A DNA stretch of 59,315 nt, taken from contig JAGSYU010000015.1 of NCBI GenBank assembly GCA_018262575.1, forward strand, positions 1 through 59,315. Reading direction: 5' to 3'. Below, piece by piece: positions 36,658 through 46,668 of this stretch. Under the pieces are notes generated by a model. That model worked only from the letters and a program-made list of their open reading frames with translations, did no database searches and had not been told where the DNA came from. The position numbers and the translations under genes are program-made. This DNA comes from Pseudomonadota bacterium (GTDB lineage: Bacteria; Pseudomonadota; Alphaproteobacteria; Rhizobiales; Pleomorphomonadaceae). Numbering within the stretch: position 1 is the stretch's first letter; each line of letters opens with the position of its first letter.

Positions 36658-37182
36658 ATGAAGTCGCCAAGGCTACTGACATATCCCGACCCGCGGCTCC
36701 GGGCGGTCGCCGAGTTGGTGACAATCTTCAACGATGACCTTGCCGCGCTTGCCGCCGATCTCGTCGCTGCCGTCGAGGCGGCCCCGGCTGTCGGCCTTGC
36801 GGCGCCGCACATCGGCATCCTTCGCCGGGTCATCGCGGTGCGGTCACCGGGCGGGGCGACGATCCGTCTCTATGTCAACCCGGTGATTGAATGGACTTCG
36901 GCCGATACCATGGTCAATGAGGAGGGGTCTGTCGCCATGCCCGGCGTCAGCGCCGAGGTCGAGCGGCCGCGGGCGGTGCGCGTCGGTTATGTCGGCCTCG
37001 ACGGTGCTCTTGCCGTTGAGGAAGCGGAGGGCTTTCCCGCGGCGGTGTTGCAGCACGAGATCGATCAACTCGACGGCGTGTTCTGGATCGACCGGTTGTC
37101 GCGCCTCAGAAGGGAGCGACTGATCAAGCGATTTCAGAAGCTCGGCGGCAGATCCGCTCCCTCCGCCATCTTGTCGCCGTGA
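36658..37182 (+). CDS. Peptide-deformylase-like protein with substituted active site
   Basis: A 174-residue protein of clear deformylase fold, but all three catalytic motifs differ. Motif I GxGLAAPQ reads VGLAAPHIG (His51 for Gln); motif II EGCLS reads EGSVA (Ser91 for the Cys metal ligand); motif III HEIDH reads HEIDQ (His133 and Glu134 kept, Gln137 for the second His). It therefore probably cannot bind the iron as normal deformylases do. It is either a non-catalytic relative or has a different chemistry. It is not next to fmt, the usual partner of def. The start ATG 36658 is followed at once by the family's SPRLLTYPDPRLR. Confidence 0.85.
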   Translation: MKSPRLLTYPDPRLRAVAELVTIFNDDLAALAADLVAAVEAAPAVGLAAPHIGILRRVIAVRSPGGATIRLYVNPVIEWTSADTMVNEEGSVAMPGVSAEVERPRAVRVGYVGLDGALAVEEAEGFPAAVLQHEIDQLDGVFWIDRLSRLRRERLIKRFQKLGGRSAPSAILSP

Positions 37183-37237
37183 GATTCTCCCATTCGTTGC
37201 TAAACTGCATCCGCGAACCGCTTTTTCCTGGAGAGCC

Positions 37238-38029
37238 ATGCTGATCGATCGTCAACACGCCATCCTCGACCTTGCCCGAGAGGTCGGCCGCGTCCTGGTC
37301 GACGACCTTGCGGCGCGCTTCGAGGTGTCGCCGCAGACCATCCGCAAGGACCTCAACGAACTGTGCGATCGCCGCCTGCTGGCCCGCGTGCATGGCGGCG
37401 CCGTGCTGGCCTCGACGGTGAAGAACGTCGGCTATGAGGCGCGGCGCCAGATTGCTGCTGCCGAAAAGCGGGCGATTGGCGAGGCCGCTGCCGCCCTGAT
37501 CCCCAACGACGCCTCGCTGTTCATCAACATCGGCACCACCACCGAGGCGGTGGCGCAGGCGCTTTTGCAGCATTCCGGATTGATGGTGATCACCAACAAC
37601 ATCAACGTCGCCAACCTGATGCGCGCCTACTCAGGCATCGAAGTGATCATCGCCGGTGGCCAGGTGCGCCACGCCGATGGCGGCATCATCGGCGAGGCGG
37701 CCGTGGATTTCATCCGCCAGTTCAAGGTGGATTTTGCCATCGTCGGCACCTCGGCGATCGACGAGGACGGTACGCTCTACGATTATGACTTCCGCGAGGT
37801 GAAGGTGGCGCAGGCGATCATCGCCAACGCCCGGCGGGTCATTCTGGTGGCTGACGAGACCAAGTTCGAGCGTACGGCACCGGTCCGGATCGGTTCGGTC
37901 GCCCAGGCGGACGTGTTTGTCACCGACCGCTGCTCCCGCGATGGTGTGCGGCGTCTGTGCGCCGAGGCGGAGGTGGACCTGGTCGAGACCGCCTCTTGTC
38001 ATGGCGGGCATGCAGGCGAGGCTGTATAA
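37238..38029 (+). CDS. DeoR/GlpR-family transcriptional repressor
   Basis: A 263-residue regulator. The N-terminal DeoR helix-turn-helix (about 5-57) contains LAARFEVSPQTIRKDLNEL and LLARVHGGA; the C-terminal sugar-phosphate-sensing domain has INIGTTTEAVAQAL and VADETKFERTAPVRIG. The wording is close to GlpR, the glycerol-3-phosphate repressor. No glycerol genes are adjacent, so its targets lie elsewhere or include itself. A role in the sugar locus at 8-19 kb is possible but unsupported by position. Confidence 0.88.
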   Translation: MLIDRQHAILDLAREVGRVLVDDLAARFEVSPQTIRKDLNELCDRRLLARVHGGAVLASTVKNVGYEARRQIAAAEKRAIGEAAAALIPNDASLFINIGTTTEAVAQALLQHSGLMVITNNINVANLMRAYSGIEVIIAGGQVRHADGGIIGEAAVDFIRQFKVDFAIVGTSAIDEDGTLYDYDFREVKVAQAIIANARRVILVADETKFERTAPVRIGSVAQADVFVTDRCSRDGVRRLCAEAEVDLVETASCHGGHAGEAV

Positions 38030-38160
38030 TTTCAATGGCCGCCGACGTATGCTTCTATGCACCATCGTGTCGGTCTGGTATCCACATGACATGTTGGAAT
38101 CCAAAGGGTAAGAGGGCATTTTGGGAAGCCGGGCAAGCCGGCGCCGCGCTATGGCCGCGT

Positions 38161-38188
38161 AGCGGGAATTTTGTTTCTCGCCCGCTGT
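38161..38188 (+). repeat. Hairpin in the opgG upstream region
   Basis: AGCGGG and CCCGCT can pair around an AT-rich loop (about 38160-38186). It lies 75 bases before the opgG start and could be a terminator of the repressor gene or part of the opgG leader. Confidence 0.35.
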
Positions 38189-38260
38189 TCCCCGCCCATG
38201 TGAAGCCGCCGGTCGGCAATGACGAGTGGAGCCGCTGTGGACTTTTCTGTCGGGAATCCC

Positions 38261-39820
38261 ATGATTGATCGCCGTGATTTTCTGACGCGGGCGCTGACGG
38301 CGGTTGGCGCCGTTGTGGTGGCGACCGGCGTACCGGCCGCGGCGCGAGCGGCGACACAGCAGCATCAGTTCGCCGTCACCGGGCCGTTCACTCGGTCGAC
38401 GGTGTCCGAGATCGCCCGTGCCCTCGCCAAGAAGGCTTATGAGGCGCCGGATACCAGCCTGCCGCCCATCCTCGAGAACCTCACCTACGATCAGTATCGC
38501 GATATCCGCTTCCGTCCCGAGGCGGGCATCTGGGCCGATAAGGGCTTGCCCTACCAGATGCAGCTTTTCCACCGCGGCTCCTATTTCAAGGAGCCGGTGG
38601 AGATGGCGCTGGTCGAGAACGGTCAGGCGACCCACCTTTCCTACGATCCCAGTCTCTTCAACTACGGGCCGCTGGTGCCGCAGCCGATTCCGGCCGAGGA
38701 CATCGGATTCTCCGGCTTTCGCATGCACGCGCCTATCAACAAGCCTGACGTGTTTGACGAGGTTCTGGTTTTCCAGGGGGCGAGCTATTTCCGCTCGCTG
38801 GGCAAGGACGAGGTCTACGGCCTGTCGGCGCGCGGCCTCGCCCTCAAGACTGCCGATCCCGAAGGTGAGGAATTCCCGCTGTTCCGCGCCTTCTGGGTAG
38901 AGACGCCGACGGCCGGTTCGGATACCTGCGTCGTCAACGCGCTGCTCGACAGCCCGTCGGTGGCGGGTGCCTATCGCTTCACCATCCGGCCCGGCCAGCC
39001 AACCACCATCGACGTCGAAGCGCAGCTGTTCCCGCGCGCCGACCTTGAGAAGGTCGGTCTGGCACCTGGCACGTCGATGTTCTTCTTTTCGGCCAACGGC
39101 CGCACCGACATCGACGACTTCCGGCCGGAGGTGCACGATTCGGACGGCCTGTTGATGGTCACCGGCCGCGGTGACCGCTGGTGGCGCCCGCTCGCCAATC
39201 CCAAGGAACTGCAGATATCCGCCTTCCAGGACCGCAGCCCGCGCGGCTTCGGCCTCATCCAGCGCAATCGCAACTTCCCGTCCTACCAAGACCTTGAAGC
39301 CGCCTATCAGCGGCGGCCGTCGCTGTGGATCGAGCCGGTGGGCGACTGGGGTGCCGGCGCGGTGACGTTGGTCGAAATTCCCACCAATGCGGAGATCCAC
39401 GACAACATCGTTGCCTACTGGGCGCCGCAGGACAAGATTCCGGCCGGTTCCGAGTTCTTCTTTGCCTATCGCCTGTTCTGGGGCGGCGATCCTGTGCTCG
39501 CCCCGAGCGCCGCCTATGTTACCGCTACGCGATCGGGCCGGGCGGGTATCGGCGGGCCGACGCCGGTGCGTCTGTTCGTCGTCGAATACGGCTTCTTCGA
39601 GGGCGTCGACGCCACCAAGCTCGGGGCCGCCAAGGTATCGGTGCAGGCCTCAAAGGGCACGGTGAAGAACGTCGTCGTCGCCGCCAATCCGGAGACCGGC
39701 GGTATGCGTCTGTCCTTCGAGCTCGACCCGCAGAACGAGACCCTGATCGAACTGACGGCGGCGCTCACCTTCGAGGCGGGGCAAACGGCGGAGACGTGGG
39801 CCTTCCGATGGACATCGTAG
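38261..39820 (+). CDS. opgG: Periplasmic glucan biosynthesis protein OpgG/MdoG
   Basis: A 519-residue protein for osmoregulated periplasmic glucan, acting on the glucan backbone after OpgH. The N-terminus [19 protein letters not shown] is a twin-arginine signal, cleaved near AARA; the family body begins [21 protein letters not shown] and has [12 protein letters not shown] and [14 protein letters not shown] 38261 is chosen to place the RR motif at residues 4-5. Tat export is typical of OpgD in E. coli, so the call could equally be OpgD. It overlaps opgH by 13 bases. Confidence 0.92.
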   Translation: MIDRRDFLTRALTAVGAVVVATGVPAAARAATQQHQFAVTGPFTRSTVSEIARALAKKAYEAPDTSLPPILENLTYDQYRDIRFRPEAGIWADKGLPYQMQLFHRGSYFKEPVEMALVENGQATHLSYDPSLFNYGPLVPQPIPAEDIGFSGFRMHAPINKPDVFDEVLVFQGASYFRSLGKDEVYGLSARGLALKTADPEGEEFPLFRAFWVETPTAGSDTCVVNALLDSPSVAGAYRFTIRPGQPTTIDVEAQLFPRADLEKVGLAPGTSMFFFSANGRTDIDDFRPEVHDSDGLLMVTGRGDRWWRPLANPKELQISAFQDRSPRGFGLIQRNRNFPSYQDLEAAYQRRPSLWIEPVGDWGAGAVTLVEIPTNAEIHDNIVAYWAPQDKIPAGSEFFFAYRLFWGGDPVLAPSAAYVTATRSGRAGIGGPTPVRLFVVEYGFFEGVDATKLGAAKVSVQASKGTVKNVVVAANPETGGMRLSFELDPQNETLIELTAALTFEAGQTAETWAFRWTS

Positions 39821-41994
39821 TTCGCGACGTTGCCGTCAGCGGGCGGTATGCGTCCGGCATGCCGCCGGAGCAGCCAGCTGACATGCCGGCCCAGGACCTT
39901 AAGCGCTTCCGCCGCAAGGGCCGGCGTCGTCTGGTCAATCCCAGCAGTCGGTCGTCGTTCCTGAAGCGCTTTGCGGTCATCGGCGGCACGGCGGCGCTTT
40001 TGGGCTATGCTGTCAACGAGATGTACGCGGTGCTGGCGCTCGGCGATCTCACGCCGGTCGAACGCGTCGTGCTTGGCTTGTTCACCATCACCTTTGCCTG
40101 GATTGCGCTGTCATCGGTTGCCTCCGTCTTTGGCTTCCTGAAATTGGTCGGCCGGCGATTCGCGCAGCCGGCGCCATGGTCGGAAGAGCCGCTCAGCAAA
40201 CGCACGGCGATGCTGATGCCGACCTACAATGAGGACCCCTCGCGCATTTTCGCCGCCATCGAAGCGATGGCTCGCGACGTCGAAGCGCTCGGCCAGAGCC
40301 ACGCCTTCGATTGGTTCGTGCTGGCCGACACCACCGATCCGGAAGTCGTGCTTCAGGAGGAGGCGGCGTTGCTTGCCGCTCGCGACCGCATTGGCGGCTT
40401 CACCCGGGTCTATTATCGGCGACGGCGCAACAACACCGCCAAGAAGGCCGGCAACGTCGCCGACTTCTGCAAGCGGTGGGCGAGCGCCTACGACCATCTT
40501 CTGGTGCTGGACGCTGATAGCCTGATGGAAGGGCGAACCATCGTCGAGCTGGCGCGGCGCATTGAAGCCGACCCCGACGCCGGGCTCATCCAGACCATCC
40601 CGGCGCTGGTCAACGGCACCACGGTGATGGCGCGGCTGCAGCAGTTTGCCGGCCGGGTCTACGGACCGGTGGTCGGCACCGGTCTGTCCTGGTGGGTGCA
40701 GAAGGAAGGTAACTTCTGGGGCCACAATGCCATCATCCGCACCGAGGCCTTCCTGAAATCGGCCGGCCTGCCCGAACTCTCCGGCAAGCCGCCGTTCGGC
40801 GGCCACATCATGAGCCATGACTTCGTGGAGGCGGCGCTGATTCGCCGCGCCGGCTGGAATGTCATCATCGCCGACGACCTCTCTGGGTCCTATGAGGAGA
40901 GTCCGCCGTCGCTGGTTGATCTTGCCATCCGCGACCGCCGCTGGTGCCAGGGCAACCTGCAGCACTTGAAGGTGATTGGCGGGCGGGGGCTGCATTGGGT
41001 GTCGCGTTCACACATCCTCACCGGCATCATGAGCTACCTCGCCTCGCCGCTGTGGCTGCTGTTGATCCTGTCCGGTCTGGCGCTGACGCTGCAGGCCCAC
41101 TACATCCGGCCGGAATACTTCAAGGATGAGTTCCAGCTGTTTCCGTCCTGGCCGCGCATCGATGCCGAGCGGGCGCTTGCCCTGTTTGCGCTCACCATGG
41201 CTGTGCTGTTCCTGCCAAAGGTGCTCGGCCTCATCGCTTTCTGCTTCAACTCGCGCGATCGCAAGGCGGCCGGCGGCTTCCTCGGCCTTATCCTGTCCTT
41301 CATTTTCGAGATGGTGGTATCGGCGCTGGTTGCACCGATCATGATGCTGATCCAGACCGGTGCCGTCGCGGAAATCGTCATGCATCGCGACGCTGGCTGG
41401 AAGCCGCAGCGGCGCGACGATGGTGGTTTGCCGATCGGTGACCTGATTGTTCGCCATCGCTGGCACGTTCTGGCCGGTCTTGCCTTGGCCTGGGCGGCGA
41501 TTGCCGACAGCTGGGTGCTGTTTGCCTGGTTGTCACCGGCCATTCTCGGCATGGTCTTCGCCGTGCCGATCTCCGGCCTCACCGGTTCCACCGCCGTCGG
41601 CCGCTTCGTGAAGTGGCTGGGTCTGCTCAGGACGCCCGAGGAGCGCCACCGGCCGGGCATCCAGGCTCGCCTGGATGAGGCCCAGCCGGCCTATGTCGAG
41701 GCTGTCGCCGCCGCGCCCGGTCTCGTCGACATCGTCGCCGATCCCGAACTCCTGATGCAGCATCTGGCGCTGATCGACCGCATGGCGCCCCGGTCGCCGG
41801 GCCGCGTCGATCCGGTGTCGGCGCTGGCACTGGCCAAGGTTGGCGAGGCCGAGACCATCGAGGAGGGAGTCTCCTTCCTTGACGCCAAGGAGAAGGCGAC
41901 GCTGATTGCCACGCCGCGTATCCTCGACGCGCTGGCGCAGAAGCCGCTCGACCGTCGGGCCATGGCGGCTGAGGCGGCGGCACGCTCTGCCTGA
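39808..41994 (+). CDS. opgH: Glucans biosynthesis glucosyltransferase OpgH/MdoH
   Basis: A 728-residue inner-membrane GT2 enzyme making the beta-glucan backbone from UDP-glucose. Helices at about 55-110, then the cytoplasmic catalytic domain: [19 protein letters not shown], the later Asp in SHDFVEAAL and the RRWCQGN motif (the QxxRW equivalent), followed by several C-terminal helices. ATG 39808 lies inside the end of opgG; the frame remains open far upstream within opgG, where it has no homology. Confidence 0.94.
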   Translation: MDIVVRDVAVSGRYASGMPPEQPADMPAQDLKRFRRKGRRRLVNPSSRSSFLKRFAVIGGTAALLGYAVNEMYAVLALGDLTPVERVVLGLFTITFAWIALSSVASVFGFLKLVGRRFAQPAPWSEEPLSKRTAMLMPTYNEDPSRIFAAIEAMARDVEALGQSHAFDWFVLADTTDPEVVLQEEAALLAARDRIGGFTRVYYRRRRNNTAKKAGNVADFCKRWASAYDHLLVLDADSLMEGRTIVELARRIEADPDAGLIQTIPALVNGTTVMARLQQFAGRVYGPVVGTGLSWWVQKEGNFWGHNAIIRTEAFLKSAGLPELSGKPPFGGHIMSHDFVEAALIRRAGWNVIIADDLSGSYEESPPSLVDLAIRDRRWCQGNLQHLKVIGGRGLHWVSRSHILTGIMSYLASPLWLLLILSGLALTLQAHYIRPEYFKDEFQLFPSWPRIDAERALALFALTMAVLFLPKVLGLIAFCFNSRDRKAAGGFLGLILSFIFEMVVSALVAPIMMLIQTGAVAEIVMHRDAGWKPQRRDDGGLPIGDLIVRHRWHVLAGLALAWAAIADSWVLFAWLSPAILGMVFAVPISGLTGSTAVGRFVKWLGLLRTPEERHRPGIQARLDEAQPAYVEAVAAAPGLVDIVADPELLMQHLALIDRMAPRSPGRVDPVSALALAKVGEAETIEEGVSFLDAKEKATLIATPRILDALAQKPLDRRAMAAEAAARSA

Positions 41995-42266
41995 ACAGGG
42001 GCGAGCCCGCCGCCATGCACCGCTGATGAAGCCGACATGCGCGCTCTGCATGGCCCATTCCATTTCCGACTGAGATGATCGGTGGTGATGGGCCGTAAGT
42101 AGCGGCGAAGTCTCACAAATCTAAATCGGTTTGATCGCTGCGAAGCCCAACCGACGCGCACCTCTTCCTCCCAAAGGACAAGGGCGAAAACCTTCGCCGG
42201 GATATGACATTAGCCGTCAAGCCTGCTAGGGAATCGACCAACGTAGTATCCCGTATGGAGCTTGCC

Positions 42267-45200
42267 GTGCCGATCACCAAGGTGCTTGTCGCCAACCGAT
42301 CCGAAATCGCCATCCGCGTTTTCCGCGCCGCCAACGAGCTCGGCCTCAAGACGGTGGCCGTCTTTGCCGAGGAGGACCGGCTGGCGCTGCACCGCTTCAA
42401 GGCCGACGAGGCCTATCAGATCGGCGCCGGCCTCGGACCGATCGAGGCCTATCTCAGCATTTCCGAGATCCTGCGCGTCGCCAAGGAATCCAAGGCCGAT
42501 GCGATCCATCCCGGCTACGGCCTGCTGTCGGAAAGCCCGGAGTTCGCCGAGGCCTGTCGTGACGCCGGCATCACTTTCATCGGCCCGTCGCCAGAGACCA
42601 TGCGGCAACTCGGCAACAAGGTGGCGGCACGCAATCTCGCCATCGAGGCCGGCGTGCCGGTGATGCCGGCCACCGATCCGCTGCCAGACGACATGGAGGT
42701 GGTGAAGGCGGAGGCCAAGCGCATCGGCTATCCGGTGATGCTGAAGGCGTCGTGGGGCGGCGGCGGCCGCGGCATGCGCGTCATCCGCGACGAGGCGACG
42801 CTGCTGCGCGAGACGGTGACCGCCAAGCGCGAGGCGATGGCCGCCTTCGGCAAGGACGAGATCTATCTCGAGAAGCTGGTGGAACGGGCCCGTCACGTCG
42901 AGGTGCAGATCCTCGGCGACACTCACGGCAACATTGTCCACCTGTTCGAACGCGACTGCTCGGTGCAGCGACGCCACCAGAAGGTGGTCGAGCGGGCGCC
43001 TGCCCCCTATCTCACCGACGCCCAGCGCGAGGAGATCACCGGCTACGGCGTCACCATCGCCAAGGCGGCCAACTATTACAGCGCCGGCACCGTCGAGTTC
43101 CTGATGGATGCCGACAGCGGCGCCTTCTTCTTCATCGAGGTCAACCCGCGCATCCAGGTCGAGCATACCGTCACCGAGGAGGTGACCGGCATCGACGTGG
43201 TGCGCGCCCAGATCCGCATTCTCGAAGGAGCCCGGATTGGTTCGCCCGAATCGGGTGTGCCTGTGCAGGAGGATATCCGCCTGCATGGTCATGCGCTGCA
43301 GTGCCGTGTCACCACCGAGGACCCGGAGCAGAACTTCATCCCCGACTACGGCCGGATCACCGCCTATCGCGGCGCCACCGGCTTCGGCATCCGCCTCGAC
43401 GGTGGCACCGCCTATGCCGGCGCGGTGATCACCCGTTTCTACGATCCGCTGCTCGAGAAGGTGACCGCCTGGGCCCCGACGCCAATCGAGGCGATCAACC
43501 GCATGATGCGGGCGCTGCGCGAGTTCCGCATTCGCGGCGTCGCGACCAACCTCACCTTCCTCGAGAGCATCATCTCGCACCCGAAGTTCCAGCAGAATCG
43601 CTACACCACGCGCTTCATCGACGAGACGCCGGAGCTGTTCCAACTGGTCAAGCGCCGCGACCGGGCGACCAAGCTCCTGACCTATATCGCCGACGTCACC
43701 GTCAACGGCCATCCGGAGACCCGCAGCCGCCCGCGGCCGGGCGAGGGGCCGAAGCCGATCGTGCCGGCCTTTTCCGGCGGCATCGAGCCCGGTACGCGCG
43801 ACCTGCTCACCTCGCGCGGGCCGGAGGCGCTCGCCAAGTGGATCCGCGAACAGGACAACGTGCTCGTCTCCGACACCACCATGCGCGACGGCCACCAGTC
43901 GCTGCTGGCGACGCGCATGCGCACCCATGACATGGCCAACATCGCCGAGGCCTATGCGCGCGGCCTGCCCGGCCTGTTCAGCCTCGAGTGCTGGGGCGGC
44001 GCCACCTTCGACGTCGCCATGCGCTTCCTGACCGAGGATCCGTGGGAGCGACTGGCCAAGATCCGCGACAAGGCGCCCAACATCCTGATGCAGATGCTGC
44101 TGCGCGGCTCGAACGGCGTCGGCTACAAGAACTATGCCGACAACGTCGTCCGTCACTTTGTGCAGCAGGCCGCCGCCAGCGGCGTCGACGTGTTCCGCGT
44201 GTTCGATTGCCTCAACTGGATCGACAACATGCGCGTTTCCATGGACGCCGTGCTCGACCAGGGCAAGGTGCTGGAAGCGGCCATCTGCTACACCGGCGAC
44301 ATCCTCGATCCCAACCGCGCCAAGTATGACCTCAAGTATTACGTTGGCATGACGCGCGAGCTGGAGCGGGCCGGCGCCCACATCATCGCCATCAAGGACA
44401 TGGCCGGCCTCCTGAAGCCGGCGGCGGCGCGCGTGCTGTTCCGGGCGATGCGGGAGACCACCGACCTGCCGTTGCATTTCCACACCCACGACACCTCCGG
44501 CATCTCCGCCGCCTCGGTGCTGGCGGCGGTGGAGGAGGGTGTCGACATCGTCGACGCCGCCATGGATGCCTTCTCCGGCAACACCTCACAGCCCTGCCTC
44601 GGCTCGATCGTGGCGGCGCTCGAGGGCGGACCGCGACCGACCGGCCTCGACCAGCAGGCGATCCGCCGCATCTCCTTCTATTGGGAAGCCGTGCGCAACC
44701 ACTACGCCGCCTTCGAGAATGACCTGAAGGGCCCGGCCTCGGAGGTCTATCTCCACGAGATGCCCGGTGGCCAGTTCACCAATCTCAAGGAACAGGCCCG
44801 CTCGCTGGGTCTTGAGACGCGCTGGCACGACGTGGCCAGGACATATGCCGACGTCAATCGCATGTTCGGCGACATCGTCAAGGTGACCCCGTCGTCGAAG
44901 GTGGTGGGCGACATGGCGCTGTTGATGGTGTCCTCGGCCCTCACGCCGGCCGATGTGCTCGACCCGGAGAAGGACGTCGCCTTCCCCGATTCGGTCGTTG
45001 AGATGTTCCACGGCGACCTCGGGCAGCCGCCGGGCGGCTGGCCGAAGGAGCTTCAGGCGAAGATCCTGAAGGGGGCTGAGCCGATCACCGTCCCACCGGG
45101 CTCGCTGCTGCCGCCGGTCGATCTGGAGGCGGCGCGCGTCGAACTGGCGGAGAAGCTATCTTCTGCGCCGACCGACCAGGACCTCGCCAGTTACCTCATG

Positions 45201-45707
45201 TATCCCAAGGTGTTTCTCGACTTCGCCAAGTCGCAGGAAACCTACGGGCCGACCTCCGTCTTGCCGACGCCTGTCTATTTCTATGGCATGCAGGCCGGTG
45301 ACGAGCTGACCATCGAGCTCGAGCGCGGCAAGTCGCTGGTGCTGATCTGCCAGGCGATCGGCGAGCCGGACAACGAGGGCATGGTCCGGGTGTTCTTCGA
45401 ACTCAACGGTCAGCCGCGCATGGTGCGCGTGCCCGACCGGTCGAATGCCGCCTCGGCGCGGACGCAACGGCGCAAGGCCGATGCTGGCGACCCTGGTCAC
45501 GTGGCGGCGCCGATGCCGGGCGTGGTGTCGACGCTGGCAGTGAAGCCGGGCCAGGTGGTGAAGGCCGGCGACGTGCTGCTCTCCATCGAGGCGATGAAGA
45601 TGGAGACGTCGATCCACGCCGAGCGCGATGGTACCATCACCGAGGTGCTCGTCGCGGCCGGTGCCCAGATCGACGCCAAGGACCTCCTGGTGGTGCTGGC
45701 GGGTTGA
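42267..45707 (+). CDS. pyc: Pyruvate carboxylase
   Basis: A 1146-residue single-chain enzyme converting pyruvate and bicarbonate to oxaloacetate. Order: biotin carboxylase (about 1-455, with KASWGGGGRGMR), carboxyltransferase (about 535-810, with DTTMRDGHQSLLATRMRT), then the biotin carrier domain with SIEAMKMETS, where Lys1111 is biotinylated. The start is GTG 42267, because GGAG lies six bases before it and PITKVLVANRSEIAIR follows; ATG 42255 and an earlier ATG are alternatives. It is monocistronic and converges with the inositol-phosphatase-family gene. Confidence 0.96.
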   Translation: MPITKVLVANRSEIAIRVFRAANELGLKTVAVFAEEDRLALHRFKADEAYQIGAGLGPIEAYLSISEILRVAKESKADAIHPGYGLLSESPEFAEACRDAGITFIGPSPETMRQLGNKVAARNLAIEAGVPVMPATDPLPDDMEVVKAEAKRIGYPVMLKASWGGGGRGMRVIRDEATLLRETVTAKREAMAAFGKDEIYLEKLVERARHVEVQILGDTHGNIVHLFERDCSVQRRHQKVVERAPAPYLTDAQREEITGYGVTIAKAANYYSAGTVEFLMDADSGAFFFIEVNPRIQVEHTVTEEVTGIDVVRAQIRILEGARIGSPESGVPVQEDIRLHGHALQCRVTTEDPEQNFIPDYGRITAYRGATGFGIRLDGGTAYAGAVITRFYDPLLEKVTAWAPTPIEAINRMMRALREFRIRGVATNLTFLESIISHPKFQQNRYTTRFIDETPELFQLVKRRDRATKLLTYIADVTVNGHPETRSRPRPGEGPKPIVPAFSGGIEPGTRDLLTSRGPEALAKWIREQDNVLVSDTTMRDGHQSLLATRMRTHDMANIAEAYARGLPGLFSLECWGGATFDVAMRFLTEDPWERLAKIRDKAPNILMQMLLRGSNGVGYKNYADNVVRHFVQQAAASGVDVFRVFDCLNWIDNMRVSMDAVLDQGKVLEAAICYTGDILDPNRAKYDLKYYVGMTRELERAGAHIIAIKDMAGLLKPAAARVLFRAMRETTDLPLHFHTHDTSGISAASVLAAVEEGVDIVDAAMDAFSGNTSQPCLGSIVAALEGGPRPTGLDQQAIRRISFYWEAVRNHYAAFENDLKGPASEVYLHEMPGGQFTNLKEQARSLGLETRWHDVARTYADVNRMFGDIVKVTPSSKVVGDMALLMVSSALTPADVLDPEKDVAFPDSVVEMFHGDLGQPPGGWPKELQAKILKGAEPITVPPGSLLPPVDLEAARVELAEKLSSAPTDQDLASYLMYPKVFLDFAKSQETYGPTSVLPTPVYFYGMQAGDELTIELERGKSLVLICQAIGEPDNEGMVRVFFELNGQPRMVRVPDRSNAASARTQRRKADAGDPGHVAAPMPGVVSTLAVKPGQVVKAGDVLLSIEAMKMETSIHAERDGTITEVLVAAGAQIDAKDLLVVLAG

Positions 45708-45710
45708 CGG

Positions 45711-45724
45711 GGGGCTTCAGCCCC
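45711..45724. terminator. Hairpin between converging pyc and IMPase genes
   Basis: GGGGC-TTCA-GCCCC or GGGGCT/AGCCCC pairs just after the pyc stop and overlapping the last codon region of the opposing gene. There is no T run on the plus strand. Confidence 0.45.
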
Positions 45725-46544
45725 GGAGCGCCGCCGCCAGCTCGTTCCAGCTCGCTTCATCCGGCGCCATCAACAGGCCGCCGGCCCGGAGATCGGGCCG
45801 GTAGGGCGAGCCGTCGAGCAGCGCGGAATGGCCGCCGGCTTCGCGATGGATCAGCCAGCCGGCGGCGTGGTCCCAGGGCGACAGCTTGTGATAGTAGCAG
45901 AAGTGGATGCGGCCATCGACGAGCAGCCGCATCTCCTGTCCGCCGCAGCGGTAATTCATGATGCCCCAGGTGCGGCCGAACCCGGACAGTAGCCGGGTGC
46001 GCTCCTCGGGCGAGGCATAATACCAGCCGGCGCAGCCCTGCATGTCGGACAGCGGGGTGGCCGGCGCCACCCGGAGCGGCCGGTCTGCCCGGCCGTTGCC
46101 GGTGAGAAAAGCGCCGCCGCCGGCAATCGCGCAGGCGGCATCGCCGCGCACCGGATCGTAGATGATGCCCCCTTTCACGTCGCCACGCTCGATGACGGAA
46201 ATGATCACCGCGAAGGCCGGAACGCCGTTGGCGTAGTTGAAGGTGCCGTCGATCGGGTCGACGACGACGGCACGCGGGGCCTCCATCAGTCGGTCGATCA
46301 GCGTCGGCTTCCGCTCCATGACCTCCTCGCCGACGAACAGGAAGTCGTCGCCCCAGGCGGCGCGGATGCGCTTTTCAATGAACTCTTCGGCGGCGACGTC
46401 CGCGACGGTGACGAAGTCGGAGGCGTGGGCCTTGGTCTTGATGTCGGCGGCGGTGAGCGTGGCAAAATGTGGCATGATCTCGGTGTCCGCCGCCGCCCGG
46501 GCGGTGGCGACGAGGAAATCGATGTCCTGGCGGGTGACGGTCAT
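45717..46544 (-). CDS. Inositol monophosphatase family protein
   Basis: A 275-residue Mg-dependent phosphatase of the IMPase superfamily. Metal-site motifs are GEE at 72-74, DPIDGT at 96-101 and PWDHAAGW (Asp225). Substrate may be inositol phosphate, a histidinol or other sugar phosphate; the WYYASPEE and CGGQEMRLLVDG segments resemble an alphaproteobacterial subgroup with no settled substrate. ATG 46544 is used because the first helix (VTRQDIDFLVATAR) starts there. Confidence 0.9.
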   Translation of the reverse strand: MTVTRQDIDFLVATARAAADTEIMPHFATLTAADIKTKAHASDFVTVADVAAEEFIEKRIRAAWGDDFLFVGEEVMERKPTLIDRLMEAPRAVVVDPIDGTFNYANGVPAFAVIISVIERGDVKGGIIYDPVRGDAACAIAGGGAFLTGNGRADRPLRVAPATPLSDMQGCAGWYYASPEERTRLLSGFGRTWGIMNYRCGGQEMRLLVDGRIHFCYYHKLSPWDHAAGWLIHREAGGHSALLDGSPYRPDLRAGGLLMAPDEASWNELAAALRG

Positions 46545-46668
46545 TTCGAACTCCGAGCTATCTGTCGCAGGAATGCACCCAATGAACGACGGGAGCAAGA
46601 CGGCAGGCTGCGGCCTTGCATTTCGTGTCGTTTCACCCACCTACTTCAAGGGATTGCGGAGAAACGTT

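Noticed and set aside
36410-36661. An 83-codon frame ending in the deformylase-like start codon
   Set aside because: The region is AT-rich with promoter-like character, there is no ribosome site and the residue composition looks random.
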